Source: CAJXII01 sp965242915 | Lineage (GTDB): Bacteria > Campylobacterota > Campylobacteria > Campylobacterales > Arcobacteraceae | Length of the DNA stretch: 64,000 nucleotides | Assembly: GCA_965242915.1 (NCBI GenBank) | Contig: CBDETN010000027.1 | Location: forward strand, 124,001-188,000 | Direction: 5' to 3' | Shown here: one piece after another, positions 9,195 through 18,138 of the stretch | How the letters are laid out: every line of letters begins with the position of its first letter | Position numbering within the stretch: position 1 is the stretch's first letter | Made by a program: the position numbers and the translations under genes | Notes under the pieces: generated by a model | What the model was told of the DNA's origin: nothing | What the model saw: the letters and a program-made list of their open reading frames with translations, nothing else | Databases searched by the model: none

Positions 9195-10013
9195 ATGGAT
9201 ACAACACTTGCTGATAAGATAGATTCTTTACCACCCTTACCGAAAACAATTCTTGATCTTGAAGAATTCAAAAAATCAACAGCTAAAAGTCCAGAAGATT
9301 TATTGATAATAATAGAAAAAGATCCTTTAATAGTTTCAACATTGTTAAAAGTGGCAAATTCTGCAATGTTTGGTTTTAACAGCAGTATTGAAACTTTAAG
9401 TAGAGCATTGGGTTTATTAGGTGTAAACTTTACTCTTTCTATTGCATTTGGTAGTGCGATTAAGAACTCACTTGACACTGATTTAAAGGCATATGACTTG
9501 AATAGTGATGATTTTATGAGAATTTCAAATATGGCTTCAAATCTTATATCACTTTGGATTTCAAGAGTTGATTTTAATTTAAAAGAGGAGCTTTTATTAC
9601 CTGTATTTTTACAAGAAACCGGTAAATTTATTATCTCTGATTTAGCCAAAGAGCAAAAAAAGACTGATGACTTCTTAAAAACTTTGAGAAGTAACAATGA
9701 TATTGCAAAAGCAGAAAAAGAATTTTTTGATATAACAACTGCACAGATAACAGCTGCTATTTTTAAACATTGGAAATTAAGTGATAAGTTAATTTCTATG
9801 ATTGAATATGTTGATGATATAGACAACTGTCCCGATAATTATAAAAAAGAAGCACAAATTTTACATATTGCAAAAATTACTTGTAATGTAATGGATCCTT
9901 TGAGTGATAAATCGTGTGAAGATGCTATAAAAAAGGCAGGTCAATTTGGTCTAAACACATCAGCTTTAAAAAAAGCAATTGAAAAAATGCAAGATAGACT
10001 ATTAAACGAATAA
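9195..10013 (+). CDS. HDOD-domain signalling protein
   Basis: The 272-residue protein opens with the HDOD signature IDSLPPLPKTILDLEEFKKS, then DPLIVSTLLKVANSAMFGF and IETLSRALGLLGVN. The HD metal ligands are lost, as in all HDOD proteins, so it is a regulatory helical scaffold and not a phosphohydrolase. Such proteins act in stress or motility signalling in Campylobacterota. It is followed by IS3 copy 1 and is convergent with the flagellar block beyond it. A TATAAAAAT stretch about 25 bases before the ATG may be its -10 region. Confidence 0.85.
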   Translation: MDTTLADKIDSLPPLPKTILDLEEFKKSTAKSPEDLLIIIEKDPLIVSTLLKVANSAMFGFNSSIETLSRALGLLGVNFTLSIAFGSAIKNSLDTDLKAYDLNSDDFMRISNMASNLISLWISRVDFNLKEELLLPVFLQETGKFIISDLAKEQKKTDDFLKTLRSNNDIAKAEKEFFDITTAQITAAIFKHWKLSDKLISMIEYVDDIDNCPDNYKKEAQILHIAKITCNVMDPLSDKSCEDAIKKAGQFGLNTSALKKAIEKMQDRLLNE

Positions 10014-10066
10014 AATATACTAAAATCTAAATTGACGAAAATAAGAGTTGTAATTTTAAAAGTATA

Positions 10067-11391
10067 ATACCCCAAGAAGACAAGACAACTTTTTCTAAAT
10101 CCTTATTCTCTTTTTCACCTGTTACCTTATGCCACAATTTCAACTAATTTATCATAATCCTTATTATTAATTTTTAAACTATCATAATAAAAACTCATTG
10201 GTTTTTTATAATTTAAAGTTTGATGAAATCTTTTATGATTATAAAAATCAATATAATCTTTCACATCAGTTTTTAACTCTTTAATTGTGTTATATTCATT
10301 TAGATAAATTCTTTCAACTTTTGCACTTCGCCAGAATCTCTCTATACAAATATTATCAGTAGCTCTACCTTTACCATCCATTGAGATAATGATGCCATTA
10401 TCTTTTAAAGTCTGTGTATGGATATGACTTGTGTATTGACTGCCTTGATCTGTATTAAATATTTCAGGTTTACCATATAGCGATAATGCTTCATTTAGAA
10501 CATCCATTGTTAAAGCTGAATCCATAGTGTTGGATATTTTCCAAGATAGTACAGCTTTAGAATACCAATCAATTATAGCTGCTAAATAAACCATGCCGCC
10601 ATTAATCTTGATATATGTTATATCCGTACTCCATACTTGATTTGCTTTTACTATGTCAACTCCTCTAAGCTTGTAAGAGTATTTTTTATGTTGCTTATCT
10701 GGTATTGATAGATTTATTGGTTTAACTGCTAATATTGGCTTTAAACCCATCTCTTGTCTATATTTATAAACAGTATTCAAACTTATATTGTATCCATCTT
10801 CTAAAAGTTGCTGATGAACTTTTAAAGCTCCATATATTGGTATTTGCTCATAAATATCATTTATCTTATCTTTGAGTGATATTTTATGCTTATTTTCTAT
10901 AGGCTTATAATATAAGCTGCTTGGATTTAATTTTATAAGTTTACATTGAGTTGATACTGAAATATATGTTAGCTTAGACTCTATCAACTCTTTTTTATTA
11001 GATAAGTCCAAGCTTTGTAGCTTTTCCTCAAGCCATTCCTTTTCAACTGTCATTTTACCTACTATCTTTGCATAATCATCTATTTTAGATTGTAATTTTA
11101 AGTTTTCGTCTTTATATTCTTTGATAGCCTTTGCAGGCTCCATTGCCAACTCTGCATTATCCAAAAATATCTTCTTCCAATTTTGGATATTTTTAGGTGT
11201 TATATTATTTTTACTTGCTATCTCATTTAAAGTCTTTTCACCTTTTAAAACTTCTAAAACAATTTTTGTTTTAAATTCTGCTGTAAATATTCTTCTTTTT
11301 GTACTCATTTTTTACACCTATTAAATATTTTATTATTTTAACTTTTTAGGAATAAGAATCTTATTTTTTCGTTCTTATTTTCTTGGGGTAT
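10067..11391 (-). mobile_element. IS3-family insertion sequence, copy 1 (1325 bp, intact)
   Basis: The ends are inverted: ATACCCCAAGAA on the left and TTCTTGGGGTAT on the right. Both are flanked by TATA (10063-10066 and 11392-11395), either a 4-bp target duplication or part of the terminal repeat, because the other copies also have TATA outside. The element carries one transposase gene on the minus strand. It matches copy 2 (27295-28606) apart from a 13-bp deletion there and isolated substitutions, and copy 3 at 62901. It sits between the convergent HDOD and flagellar genes and disrupts no visible gene. Confidence 0.93.
10127..11308 (-). CDS. IS3-family transposase, single fused ORF
   Basis: 393 residues. 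The N-terminal part is the OrfA-type helix-turn-helix (RRIFTAEFKTKIVLEVLKGE...IASKNNITPKNIQNWKK). A leucine-zipper-like region follows (about 65-100). Then comes the OrfB part with HTH_21 (PIYGALKVHQQLLEDG) and the rve integrase domain. The DDE residues are visible in WSTDITYI, FNTDQGSQYTS and DNICIERFWRSAK. IS3 elements normally need a -1 frameshift to join OrfA and OrfB; here both are in one continuous frame, so the full transposase is made directly. AGGTGT lies 7 bases upstream of the ATG; the other two copies have AGGGGT. Confidence 0.93.
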   Translation of the reverse strand: MSTKRRIFTAEFKTKIVLEVLKGEKTLNEIASKNNITPKNIQNWKKIFLDNAELAMEPAKAIKEYKDENLKLQSKIDDYAKIVGKMTVEKEWLEEKLQSLDLSNKKELIESKLTYISVSTQCKLIKLNPSSLYYKPIENKHKISLKDKINDIYEQIPIYGALKVHQQLLEDGYNISLNTVYKYRQEMGLKPILAVKPINLSIPDKQHKKYSYKLRGVDIVKANQVWSTDITYIKINGGMVYLAAIIDWYSKAVLSWKISNTMDSALTMDVLNEALSLYGKPEIFNTDQGSQYTSHIHTQTLKDNGIIISMDGKGRATDNICIERFWRSAKVERIYLNEYNTIKELKTDVKDYIDFYNHKRFHQTLNYKKPMSFYYDSLKINNKDYDKLVEIVA

Positions 11392-11427
11392 TATATTATT
11401 TAAGATGTGTTACAACTAGATAAAAAA

Positions 11428-11694
11428 TTAAGAAAAAAACTTCTTAATATCTTTACCTTTATCTAACTCTTTTTTTAAATTACTTCTAAAGTTTTTTATA
11501 AAATTTATATTTTTATAAAATAATTCTGACAATTTTTGTAAATCCAGTAGTTCCAAATCAAAACTATCTTTAATATCAATAGTTAGATATTTTTCAGACC
11601 ATCTTTGCAAAGACGGTGCTTTTTGATTATCATCTAAAGAATTAATATAAGTTAACTCTTCTAATGCTTTTAAAGACCTGTTTCTTCTTTCCAT
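11428..11694 (-). CDS. Small protein downstream of fliS, possible FliT-like chaperone
   Basis: 88 residues, highly charged and predicted mostly helical, ending in a Lys-rich tail (KKELDKGKDIKKFFS). Its start overlaps the end of fliS by 25 bases, so it is the last gene of the fliD-fliS operon. In many bacteria this position is held by fliT, the export chaperone of FliD, and size and helical character are compatible. I do not recognise a FliT motif, so the assignment is positional only. The right end of IS3 copy 1 lies just beyond its stop. Confidence 0.6.
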   Translation of the reverse strand: MERRNRSLKALEELTYINSLDDNQKAPSLQRWSEKYLTIDIKDSFDLELLDLQKLSELFYKNINFIKNFRSNLKKELDKGKDIKKFFS

Positions 11695-12026
11695 GCGTCT
11701 ATAAGTCCTTGTACTACTTTTGTAACTTGTGCAATTGCATTTAAATTATCATCAATACCAGCACTAAATAAAGTTTCAATTTGATATAAATATAAACCGT
11801 CAAGATAATATGCTACATCTCCACCATCAAAATCAAGTATATTTCTCATCTCATCAAAAATAGCAATAGACTTATTTATATATTCAAACTTCTCTTCTAT
11901 ATTACCCTCTTCAATTGCATTTTTTGTAAATGAAAGGTATTTTAACAAGCCTTCATAAAGCTTTAATATCAACATATATGGGTCGTCAGTCACCGCTGCT
12001 TGTTGATTATATACATCTAGTCCCAT
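11670..12026 (-). CDS. fliS: Flagellin export chaperone FliS
   Basis: FliS binds the C-terminal helix of flagellin in the cytoplasm and prevents premature polymerisation before export. The 118-residue protein begins MGLDVYNQQAAVTDDPYMLILKLYEGLLKYL, the typical FliS opening with an N-terminal aromatic/Q-rich part and the LxxLYEGxLxxL helix. Four helices and an acidic surface follow. It is 60 bases downstream of fliD, as in most flagellated bacteria. A GGAG ribosome-binding site precedes the ATG. Confidence 0.92.
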   Translation of the reverse strand: MGLDVYNQQAAVTDDPYMLILKLYEGLLKYLSFTKNAIEEGNIEEKFEYINKSIAIFDEMRNILDFDGGDVAYYLDGLYLYQIETLFSAGIDDNLNAIAQVTKVVQGLIDAWKEETGL

Positions 12027-12086
12027 ACTTTACATCTCCAAAAATTTATATGTATTCATTATATTATATTTTAACTATAAAGCTTA

Positions 12087-13664
12087 TTAGCTACCTGCTG
12101 TAGATTGATCTATCATCATTTTTAAACTTCTAAACTGAGCTTCCATAGTTGCAATCAATGAACCATAAGCTGCAAATTCTAATGCCATTTGTTTATATTT
12201 ATTATCTAAAGATTCTATCTCTTTCTCTAAATCTTCATCAAGACTTGTTTTTCTTGAAGTCATACTGTCATCATATTGACTTAATAAACCTTCAAATCCA
12301 TCAAGTGCATCAGTATAAGTATAAAGAAGCGTTCCTAAACCTTTATTTTCAGGTGTTCCTATGAATAAGGCTTTTAAACTATCTAAATCATTTGATACCG
12401 CCTTGTTAAAAATTGCTTCATCAATTGATAAAAATCCTGAATTATCTAAACTAAATCCAAAATTAAAAATATTTTTATCACTGCTTGCACCATAACTTCC
12501 AAACATTATATCTTTCATGCTTGATTTCATAAGTCTTAATGATGATTTATCTTGAACTGATGAGTCTGTACTATTTAACTCTGTATCAATTAAAGTTATC
12601 ATAGAATTATATTTTGATACCATATCATTAACACCTGTTAATACAGTGCTTGTATCTTGTCTTATTGTAATACTTGAATTACCTACTTTATTGGCAGTTA
12701 TTTTTAAACTTCCTTGAGTAGTAATGCTATTTGATGAAACATCATAACTTACACCGTCTATTGTTGCTTTTAAATTTTGAGCTTGTACTATTGCACTTGT
12801 AAAACCTAAATCTACATCTGAACTATCTATAGTAACTGCACTACCATCATCTCTTGTAATTACAAGTACTCCATTTGTAGTTGTAGCATTAAATGTATTG
12901 CCACTGTTAAAACTATTGATATCATCTGCTAGTGATGACATAGTTTGATCAGTTAAAGAAAAAGTTTCTCCATTTATTACAATATTTTGACTACTAGTTT
13001 CAGTAATTAGTCCAAGAATTTTTTCAGATGTCAATTGCTCATTTATACCTAAATCAACACCAGTCTGAGATATAGTCAAAGCACTAGCAGTTCCGCTCTC
13101 AGCACTTTTAATTACAAGTCTATAACTACTATCACCAACCTGCTCAACTGTAGCATTAAAATTAGAATTATTATTTATATCTGTTGCTAATTTCTCATAA
13201 GTTTTACCTTCTGTTGAAAAATCATAATCAGTACCGCCAATACTAATAGTTATCAAATCACCACTGTCATTTCCCCCATCTACCTGAACTGTTTTATCAG
13301 AGAATGTTCCAGTTTGATATACATCTTTTTGAGCTAGTTGTGAAATAGTAATATTTGTAGTACCCTCTATTAAAGCACTCACATCATCAACATCATAATT
13401 TACAGCAGTTCCGCTAGTAGTAGCAGTTTTCTGCTCAAAAGCGTTTGTTACATTATCTAAAGATAAAGCTTTAAAACTAGAAATTAGTTCTAAATTTAAA
13501 GCATTGATTGCCAGCATAGCAGCAGACTCTGTTTCCCAAGATTCTATTTTTTTTTCAATAGGCTCAACTGTTGCTTTTCTCTCAGCAGCTTTTAATTTAT
13601 CAATTACATCCTGACTTAATGCAGCTGACCCACCGCCTGCTAGTCCTAATACACCTTCAGCCAT
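12087..13664 (-). CDS. fliD: Flagellar filament cap protein FliD
   Basis: FliD (HAP2) forms the cap under which flagellin folds. The 525-residue protein begins with the conserved D0 stretch (GLAGGGSAALSQDVIDKLKAAERKA) and ends with a heptad-rich helix (SLDEDLEKEIESLDNKYKQMALEFAAYGSLIATMEAQ). A Ser/Thr-rich domain with the repeated surface motif typical of FliD lies between them (NALNLELISSFKALSLD, and 'ITISQLAQKD'). It has no Sec signal because it is exported by the flagellar type III machinery. It lies 11 bases downstream of flgK and upstream of fliS. Confidence 0.93.
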   Translation of the reverse strand: MAEGVLGLAGGGSAALSQDVIDKLKAAERKATVEPIEKKIESWETESAAMLAINALNLELISSFKALSLDNVTNAFEQKTATTSGTAVNYDVDDVSALIEGTTNITISQLAQKDVYQTGTFSDKTVQVDGGNDSGDLITISIGGTDYDFSTEGKTYEKLATDINNNSNFNATVEQVGDSSYRLVIKSAESGTASALTISQTGVDLGINEQLTSEKILGLITETSSQNIVINGETFSLTDQTMSSLADDINSFNSGNTFNATTTNGVLVITRDDGSAVTIDSSDVDLGFTSAIVQAQNLKATIDGVSYDVSSNSITTQGSLKITANKVGNSSITIRQDTSTVLTGVNDMVSKYNSMITLIDTELNSTDSSVQDKSSLRLMKSSMKDIMFGSYGASSDKNIFNFGFSLDNSGFLSIDEAIFNKAVSNDLDSLKALFIGTPENKGLGTLLYTYTDALDGFEGLLSQYDDSMTSRKTSLDEDLEKEIESLDNKYKQMALEFAAYGSLIATMEAQFRSLKMMIDQSTAGS

Positions 13665-13675
13665 AATTTACTCCT

Positions 13676-15889
13676 TTATCTTGTCATTCCAAGAATTGTT
13701 GCTAACATCTCATCAATGATAGTTATCAACTTTGCATTTGCCTCATAAGCAGCCTGATATTTGATAAGATTCATCATCTCTTCATCTTTATCAACTTTTG
13801 TTAACTTATCATAAGTTAACTGCAAAGATTCAGTTACTGCATCTTGTGTTTCCTTTCGAAAATCTATATTTTCTTTATTATCTGAAATTGATATTTTTAA
13901 TGATTGATAAAACTTTGAAAAAGATGTACCTTTTTGGTCTGTCCCATCAATTACAATATCGGTTTTCCACTGCAATTTTGCCAGATAATCTAAATTATCT
14001 TGATTAAGTGTAGCTACTACACCTTCATTAAATTGTAAACTATCCACACTACTTCCGGTAAATAACGCCAAATCAACTCTTTGGTCTCTATAGCTTTCCA
14101 AAGATACATCAACGGCACTTTTACCATAGATGTATTCTCCATCACCTGTTTCAACATATGATGATGAGATGTCAGATAATGCAGCTGCAAACTGATCTAG
14201 CTTTTCTTTATATTGAGTAAAATAATTTGAAGTTGAAGTTGTATTTAAGTTATTAAGCATTGGAGTTAAAGTACCTGATTTTACAGTCAGCTCTTTGTCA
14301 AATATTTCAAGATGTATATCGTTAGTTCCTTCTACACTTATAATTGAATTCTTTGTAACTTCTACCGACTCTCCACCTGTTATGGTAGCATTCACTTCAT
14401 CTTTTACTACAATTCGTCCAGAAAATTTACCTTTATCTCCACCTATATTCGATTCGATTATTAAATATCTATCTTTATTTCTATCACCTGCATCATAGTC
14501 AGGATGGTCTGAACTGTTTGTTAAAACTTTATCCCCATTTGAATCAAGTACATATTGACCATTATATGCTGTTATTTGTGATGACATATCTGCATCACTA
14601 TTAATTTTGGCAACTAATGCCCGAACTATATTATCTTTATCAACAATTATATTTTCATAAGTTTCAGGATCAGTACCAATTGGCACATTAGTCACCGTAT
14701 CTCCATGATGAATTGTAATTGAAAATTCATTGTTCAGAGTATATGTAAGACTGTCAAGTACCCCTTTTGTTGTCTCAACACCCTTAGCAAAATCAATCCC
14801 TTCACTTAAACTTTGTGATACACTATCTACATCACCCTCTGTATTCACAAAAGTAATTTGAAGTTCCGATGCTGATAATTTTACAATATCTGCTATTTCT
14901 CTATTGGGATATGCACTGTTCCAATTTGATATAATATTAGCTTTATCTGTTATAATATAATCAATCGTTGCTTCCGCTGTGTCACCGGAGGCGGAGCTGG
15001 GTACAAGTGTTCCTAAAAAACTGACTTGACCGGTAGCATCACCGGTTACTCTGACTGTTTGTATTTCTGCTGCTTTATCAGTATCATCCCAGTTTGCAGA
15101 ATCTACTAAATTACTAGTTCTAGAACCATCAGCTTGTATATCTGCATACATATCTTTTTGTGGAATCTCTTCTGTAACTATATTTAGTGAATGAATATTA
15201 TTTTCAAATCTTACTGCTGCCGTACCGCTAATACTTAATTCATAATTTAATGACCTGTCTATCTCTATATCTATATACTTTGCCAACTCTTGCTCTAATT
15301 GATCCCGCTTGTCTAATAAATCATTTGACGGCCCAGATGTCAACATTTGATAATTAACGGTTCCTATATCATTTAAAAGTGAATTTATCTCTTCAACTTC
15401 ATTTATTAAAGTATTTTTAGTTGCCACTTCTCTCTGTTCAATACCTGAATATAATGTTTGCAGATCATCAACGATAATTGTTCCGGCATTTCTTAAATTA
15501 TTTTTATATATTTCATTATCCGGATTTGCTCTTAAATCTTCAAGTGATTGAAAATATCTGTCTAAGTCTGCTGAAAAACCACTATCTTCTGTTTCATAAA
15601 AAATTGATTCTATATCAGCTAACATTGTTGATAGCTCGTCGTATTGCGATTGTTTACTAATAGCAGATGTCAAGTTATCAAACATATAAACATTTGTAAC
15701 GCGAGTTATATCACCTATCTCAACACCACGACCGGTAAGTCTGGCATCTACATGAGAAGATTCTTCAAGACTCACTACCCTTTTTTTGTATCCGGGAGTA
15801 TTTTCATTTGCGATATTGTTCATCACATTTTCAACTTGTTCTCTTGCTGCTGCTAATCCTGATGCTGCAACATTAATCGTATTTAACAT
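13676..15889 (-). CDS. flgK: Hook-filament junction protein FlgK
   Basis: FlgK (HAP1) joins hook to filament. The 737-residue protein has the N-terminal rod/hook signature (INVAASGLAAAREQVENVMN and ANENTPGYKKRVVSLEE) and the matching C-terminal helix (DEEMMNLIKYQAAYEANAKL, ending LATILGMTR). The central domain is long and variable. The ATG at 15889 follows AAAGGAG at the correct distance. It has its own predicted promoter inside the end of flgH (see 15914-15947), so it heads the flgK-fliD-fliS transcription unit. Confidence 0.93.
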   Translation of the reverse strand: MLNTINVAASGLAAAREQVENVMNNIANENTPGYKKRVVSLEESSHVDARLTGRGVEIGDITRVTNVYMFDNLTSAISKQSQYDELSTMLADIESIFYETEDSGFSADLDRYFQSLEDLRANPDNEIYKNNLRNAGTIIVDDLQTLYSGIEQREVATKNTLINEVEEINSLLNDIGTVNYQMLTSGPSNDLLDKRDQLEQELAKYIDIEIDRSLNYELSISGTAAVRFENNIHSLNIVTEEIPQKDMYADIQADGSRTSNLVDSANWDDTDKAAEIQTVRVTGDATGQVSFLGTLVPSSASGDTAEATIDYIITDKANIISNWNSAYPNREIADIVKLSASELQITFVNTEGDVDSVSQSLSEGIDFAKGVETTKGVLDSLTYTLNNEFSITIHHGDTVTNVPIGTDPETYENIIVDKDNIVRALVAKINSDADMSSQITAYNGQYVLDSNGDKVLTNSSDHPDYDAGDRNKDRYLIIESNIGGDKGKFSGRIVVKDEVNATITGGESVEVTKNSIISVEGTNDIHLEIFDKELTVKSGTLTPMLNNLNTTSTSNYFTQYKEKLDQFAAALSDISSSYVETGDGEYIYGKSAVDVSLESYRDQRVDLALFTGSSVDSLQFNEGVVATLNQDNLDYLAKLQWKTDIVIDGTDQKGTSFSKFYQSLKISISDNKENIDFRKETQDAVTESLQLTYDKLTKVDKDEEMMNLIKYQAAYEANAKLITIIDEMLATILGMTR

Positions 15890-15913
15890 GTTATACTCCT
15901 TTTACTATTACAC

Positions 15914-15947
15914 ATTTTACTACTACAATTCTTAAAATTAGATTAAA
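15914..15947 (-). promoter_or_regulatory. Late-flagellar promoter element upstream of flgK
   Basis: On the minus strand the block TTAATCTAATTTTAAGAA (within 15927-15947) is followed, after TTG and 6 bases, by the -10-like hexamer TAAAAT (15914-15919). The predicted start near 15907 leaves a leader of about 18 bases with AAAGGAG. The same block, with a -10-like hexamer at identical spacing, occurs before both intact flagellin genes. It overlaps the last codons of flgH. The role as promoter or activator site is inferred from this recurrence. Confidence 0.65.
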
Positions 15948-16650
15948 AAGGCCACACTGTTTCAATGATTTTTGTCCCCCAGCCTTTATGGTTAACATCA
16001 TTTTCTTCGCCATCTTTTTGATATTTGATTTTTAAATTTGCCAACTGATGCGAATATATAGTATTTTCAGGAGTAATATCATAAGGACGGATAATTCCGC
16101 TTATTCCTAAAAATTGCTTTTGACCATCTATTAACATCTCTTTTGAGCCTTTAACAAAATAATTTCCATTTTGATAAGTTTGTTCTATGATAACTGAAAC
16201 AGTTGTTGTAAACTTTTCATCTACTTTAGAAGCAGCAGAACCGGAAAATGAATTTGCTGTAGTAGCCTTAAAACCAAATCCTATAGAATTATTAAGATTT
16301 TCCAATTTTGCACTAACTCCGGCACTATTCAAACCTGTAGTAACAGGTGAAAATACACCGCCGCCTAATGATGATGTATTATCCTTGTCAACTGACCGTG
16401 AACCTTTTGAGTCATTTTTAAGTGTTTCTTGAACTATGACTTGAAGTATATCCCCAATTTGTAAATCTTTTTTATCAGCAAACAGGGATGCTCCTTGCCG
16501 GGAATACAATGAACCATTTTTTCTTTTTATAATTTTATGTTTTTTTAGAACTTGAAGCTTAGGCTTAGCACTTAAATCAATACTTGTACTGGACTGGGAA
16601 CACCCTGAGTATAAAAAGATAAAAATTAAAAGAAAAATATTATGTTTCAT
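15943..16650 (-). CDS. flgH: Flagellar L-ring lipoprotein FlgH
   Basis: FlgH forms the outer-membrane L-ring bushing of the flagellar rod. The 235-residue protein has a lipoprotein signal peptide with a lipobox ending LYSGC (Cys at about residue 17). The FlgH core follows: SLYSRQGASLFADKKDLQIGDILQVIVQETLKNDSKGS, and near the end FLGISGIIRPYDITPENTIYSHQLANLKIKY. Its start overlaps the upstream small membrane-protein gene by 11 bases. FlgI, the P-ring partner, is encoded divergently at 19.6 kb. Confidence 0.95.
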   Translation of the reverse strand: MKHNIFLLIFIFLYSGCSQSSTSIDLSAKPKLQVLKKHKIIKRKNGSLYSRQGASLFADKKDLQIGDILQVIVQETLKNDSKGSRSVDKDNTSSLGGGVFSPVTTGLNSAGVSAKLENLNNSIGFGFKATTANSFSGSAASKVDEKFTTTVSVIIEQTYQNGNYFVKGSKEMLIDGQKQFLGISGIIRPYDITPENTIYSHQLANLKIKYQKDGEENDVNHKGWGTKIIETVWPF

Positions 16651-17062
16651 AACGACTCTCCACTATAAACTTTAGATCAATGGCAATTTTGATATCTTGA
16701 GCAGTTTGTTTCATCATGGCTTGTACACCATATCTTATAAGTAAAGGTTCAATATCCGTATCATAGTCACAAACTATAAAAAGTTTTTTTTCAATAATTT
16801 TAATACTCCTGATATTATTCTGACCCAATAAATCTACAGCTATCTCAGCTTCTTTGTAAATTAATTTTTCCAATACACGAGCTAAATTAATTTTTTTATT
16901 TTTACCTTCAATATCAAGTTTTTTTACAAGAGTATTATTCATCCCTTGAAACTTGTCACTCATATGTGTATAATAAGCATAAAACATTACTATCAACCCA
17001 ATTACACTAAGTGTTTTAGCTGCTAATCGTTTATAATTCCTACCTTTAACTACTAAAATCAT
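16640..17062 (-). CDS. Small bitopic membrane protein in flagellar operon, unknown
   Basis: Not recognised. 140 residues with a short basic N-terminus, one membrane helix at about residues 17-31 (LSVIGLIVMFYAYY) and an extracytoplasmic domain of about 105 residues. The architecture suits a periplasmic accessory of the ring or motor. The gene lies between fliL and flgH and overlaps flgH by 11 bases, so translation is probably coupled to the L-ring protein. No Cys, no lipobox and no peptidoglycan-binding motif is visible. Confidence 0.6.
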   Translation of the reverse strand: MILVVKGRNYKRLAAKTLSVIGLIVMFYAYYTHMSDKFQGMNNTLVKKLDIEGKNKKINLARVLEKLIYKEAEIAVDLLGQNNIRSIKIIEKKLFIVCDYDTDIEPLLIRYGVQAMMKQTAQDIKIAIDLKFIVESRYET

Positions 17063-17082
17063 ATGTTTTTAATATCCTTAAA

Positions 17083-17637
17083 CTACTTAATAACAAAAGT
17101 TGTAAAAAATAATTTTTTTACATTATTTCGCTCAATCTTTTCATTTGATGATGTTGCTTCATTTACAATAGAATTAATTTCATCCAACATCTCTTCTTTT
17201 AATAATGCTTTACCCCCAACGGTTAAAAGTTCTTCACTGGTTCTTGCACTAACCTGTGCAATTACCGCATCTACAATTTCCGCATTGTTAGCTTCCATAA
17301 TAGCTTCGATCGTAGGCTCTGAACTTTTAATAGAAAAAGATAGTTTCATAAGTTTTTCTTTACCTTTGGCATTTGTAATATTTAATACAAGATTTTCTAT
17401 TTTAGCAGAAAAAGATCCTGCACTTTCTTGGGCTTTGGCCTCCGCCACCATCCGCTCTTGCTTGATTTTTTCAGCTGACTGTGGTTTGTCCTCCAGCATA
17501 CCTTTTGAATATATAAAGTATCCTATTGCACCAACTGCACCAATTAATAAAACAATAAGTACAATAAGTACTATCATTAGCATACTGCCGCCTTTTTTCG
17601 CAGGTACTTCTTCTTTTTTTACTTCTTCTTCAGCCAT
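17083..17637 (-). CDS. fliL: Flagellar basal-body protein FliL
   Basis: FliL surrounds the stator and supports torque at high load. The 184-residue protein has a short cytoplasmic N-terminus rich in Lys and Glu, a membrane helix at about residues 19-43 (LMIVLIVLIVLLIGAVGAIGYF) and a periplasmic domain with NLVLNIT and KLSFSIKSSEPTIEAIMEANNAEIVDAVIAQVSARTSEELLTVGGK, a well-conserved FliL core. The ATG overlaps the stop codon of the preceding gene by one base (TAATG), so translation is coupled. Confidence 0.92.
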   Translation of the reverse strand: MAEEEVKKEEVPAKKGGSMLMIVLIVLIVLLIGAVGAIGYFIYSKGMLEDKPQSAEKIKQERMVAEAKAQESAGSFSAKIENLVLNITNAKGKEKLMKLSFSIKSSEPTIEAIMEANNAEIVDAVIAQVSARTSEELLTVGGKALLKEEMLDEINSIVNEATSSNEKIERNNVKKLFFTTFVIK

Positions 17638-18137
17638 TACTTCTTTTCCTCACTAGTTTTTTGTTTAAACTTATAATCTTTCATTTTTGTCATTATAAGT
17701 GTTTTTGTAGGCACATCAAATTTTTTTAAAAGTTCTAACACTCTTTTTTGTTTTAATCTTACTATAATATCAAATACTTCATTAATTTTACCATTTGTTA
17801 TCATTGTATTAAAAATGTCAAGCACTACTTTTACTTTCATTTTATCATACATTGTAATTGTTCTACCTACAACTACTCTCATGATTTCATCTTTTATTTT
17901 TTGATTTTCTTTTTTAATATCTTCTATATCTTTTTTAGTTAACTCAATTTTTGCTAAAATATTTTCCAGCTCTTTCTTATGTTCAAGATATTTAGTCTCT
18001 TTTTTATTGTAAAATTCATTTAAATCTTGTTTTAGTACTATAAGCTCTTGCTTCTCTTTATAGAACTCTCCTTCTTCCATAACAGAAGCATTTAAAAGTG
18101 AAAAACAAATAAATAATATTGCCGTAAATTTATTCAT
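17637..18137 (-). CDS. Exported MotE-like coiled-coil protein
   Basis: The ATG at 18137 is preferred over an upstream in-frame ATG at 18167: it lies one base after the stop of the preceding gene and starts a signal peptide (MNKFTAILFICFSLLNAS). The mature protein is a long charged coiled coil (about residues 25-95) followed by a small helical domain (VLDIFNTMITNGKINEVFDIIVRLKQKRVLELLKKFD) like the MgtE-N/FliG-type repeats of MotE. In Campylobacter jejuni a MotE-like periplasmic protein helps build the stator disk. The place beside fliL fits a motor-accessory role. The assignment is by architecture. Confidence 0.6.
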   Translation of the reverse strand: MNKFTAILFICFSLLNASVMEEGEFYKEKQELIVLKQDLNEFYNKKETKYLEHKKELENILAKIELTKKDIEDIKKENQKIKDEIMRVVVGRTITMYDKMKVKVVLDIFNTMITNGKINEVFDIIVRLKQKRVLELLKKFDVPTKTLIMTKMKDYKFKQKTSEEKK

Positions 18138-18138
18138 A

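Noticed and set aside
9080..9826. 248-codon antisense ORF over the HDOD gene
   Set aside because: The opposite strand encodes a complete HDOD protein with its motifs; the antisense product has no recognisable feature.
11121..11324. 67-codon ORF repeated in all IS3 copies (opposite strand)
   Set aside because: It recurs only because the IS recurs and is a shadow of the transposase N-terminus, without a ribosome-binding site.
16640..17062. Identification of the small bitopic protein as FlgP or FlgT
   Set aside because: Position fits, but there is no lipobox or recognisable domain; left as unknown.
17063..17656. 197-codon ORF antisense to fliL
   Set aside because: FliL is clear on the minus strand and fits the operon; the antisense frame is a by-product of its codon use.
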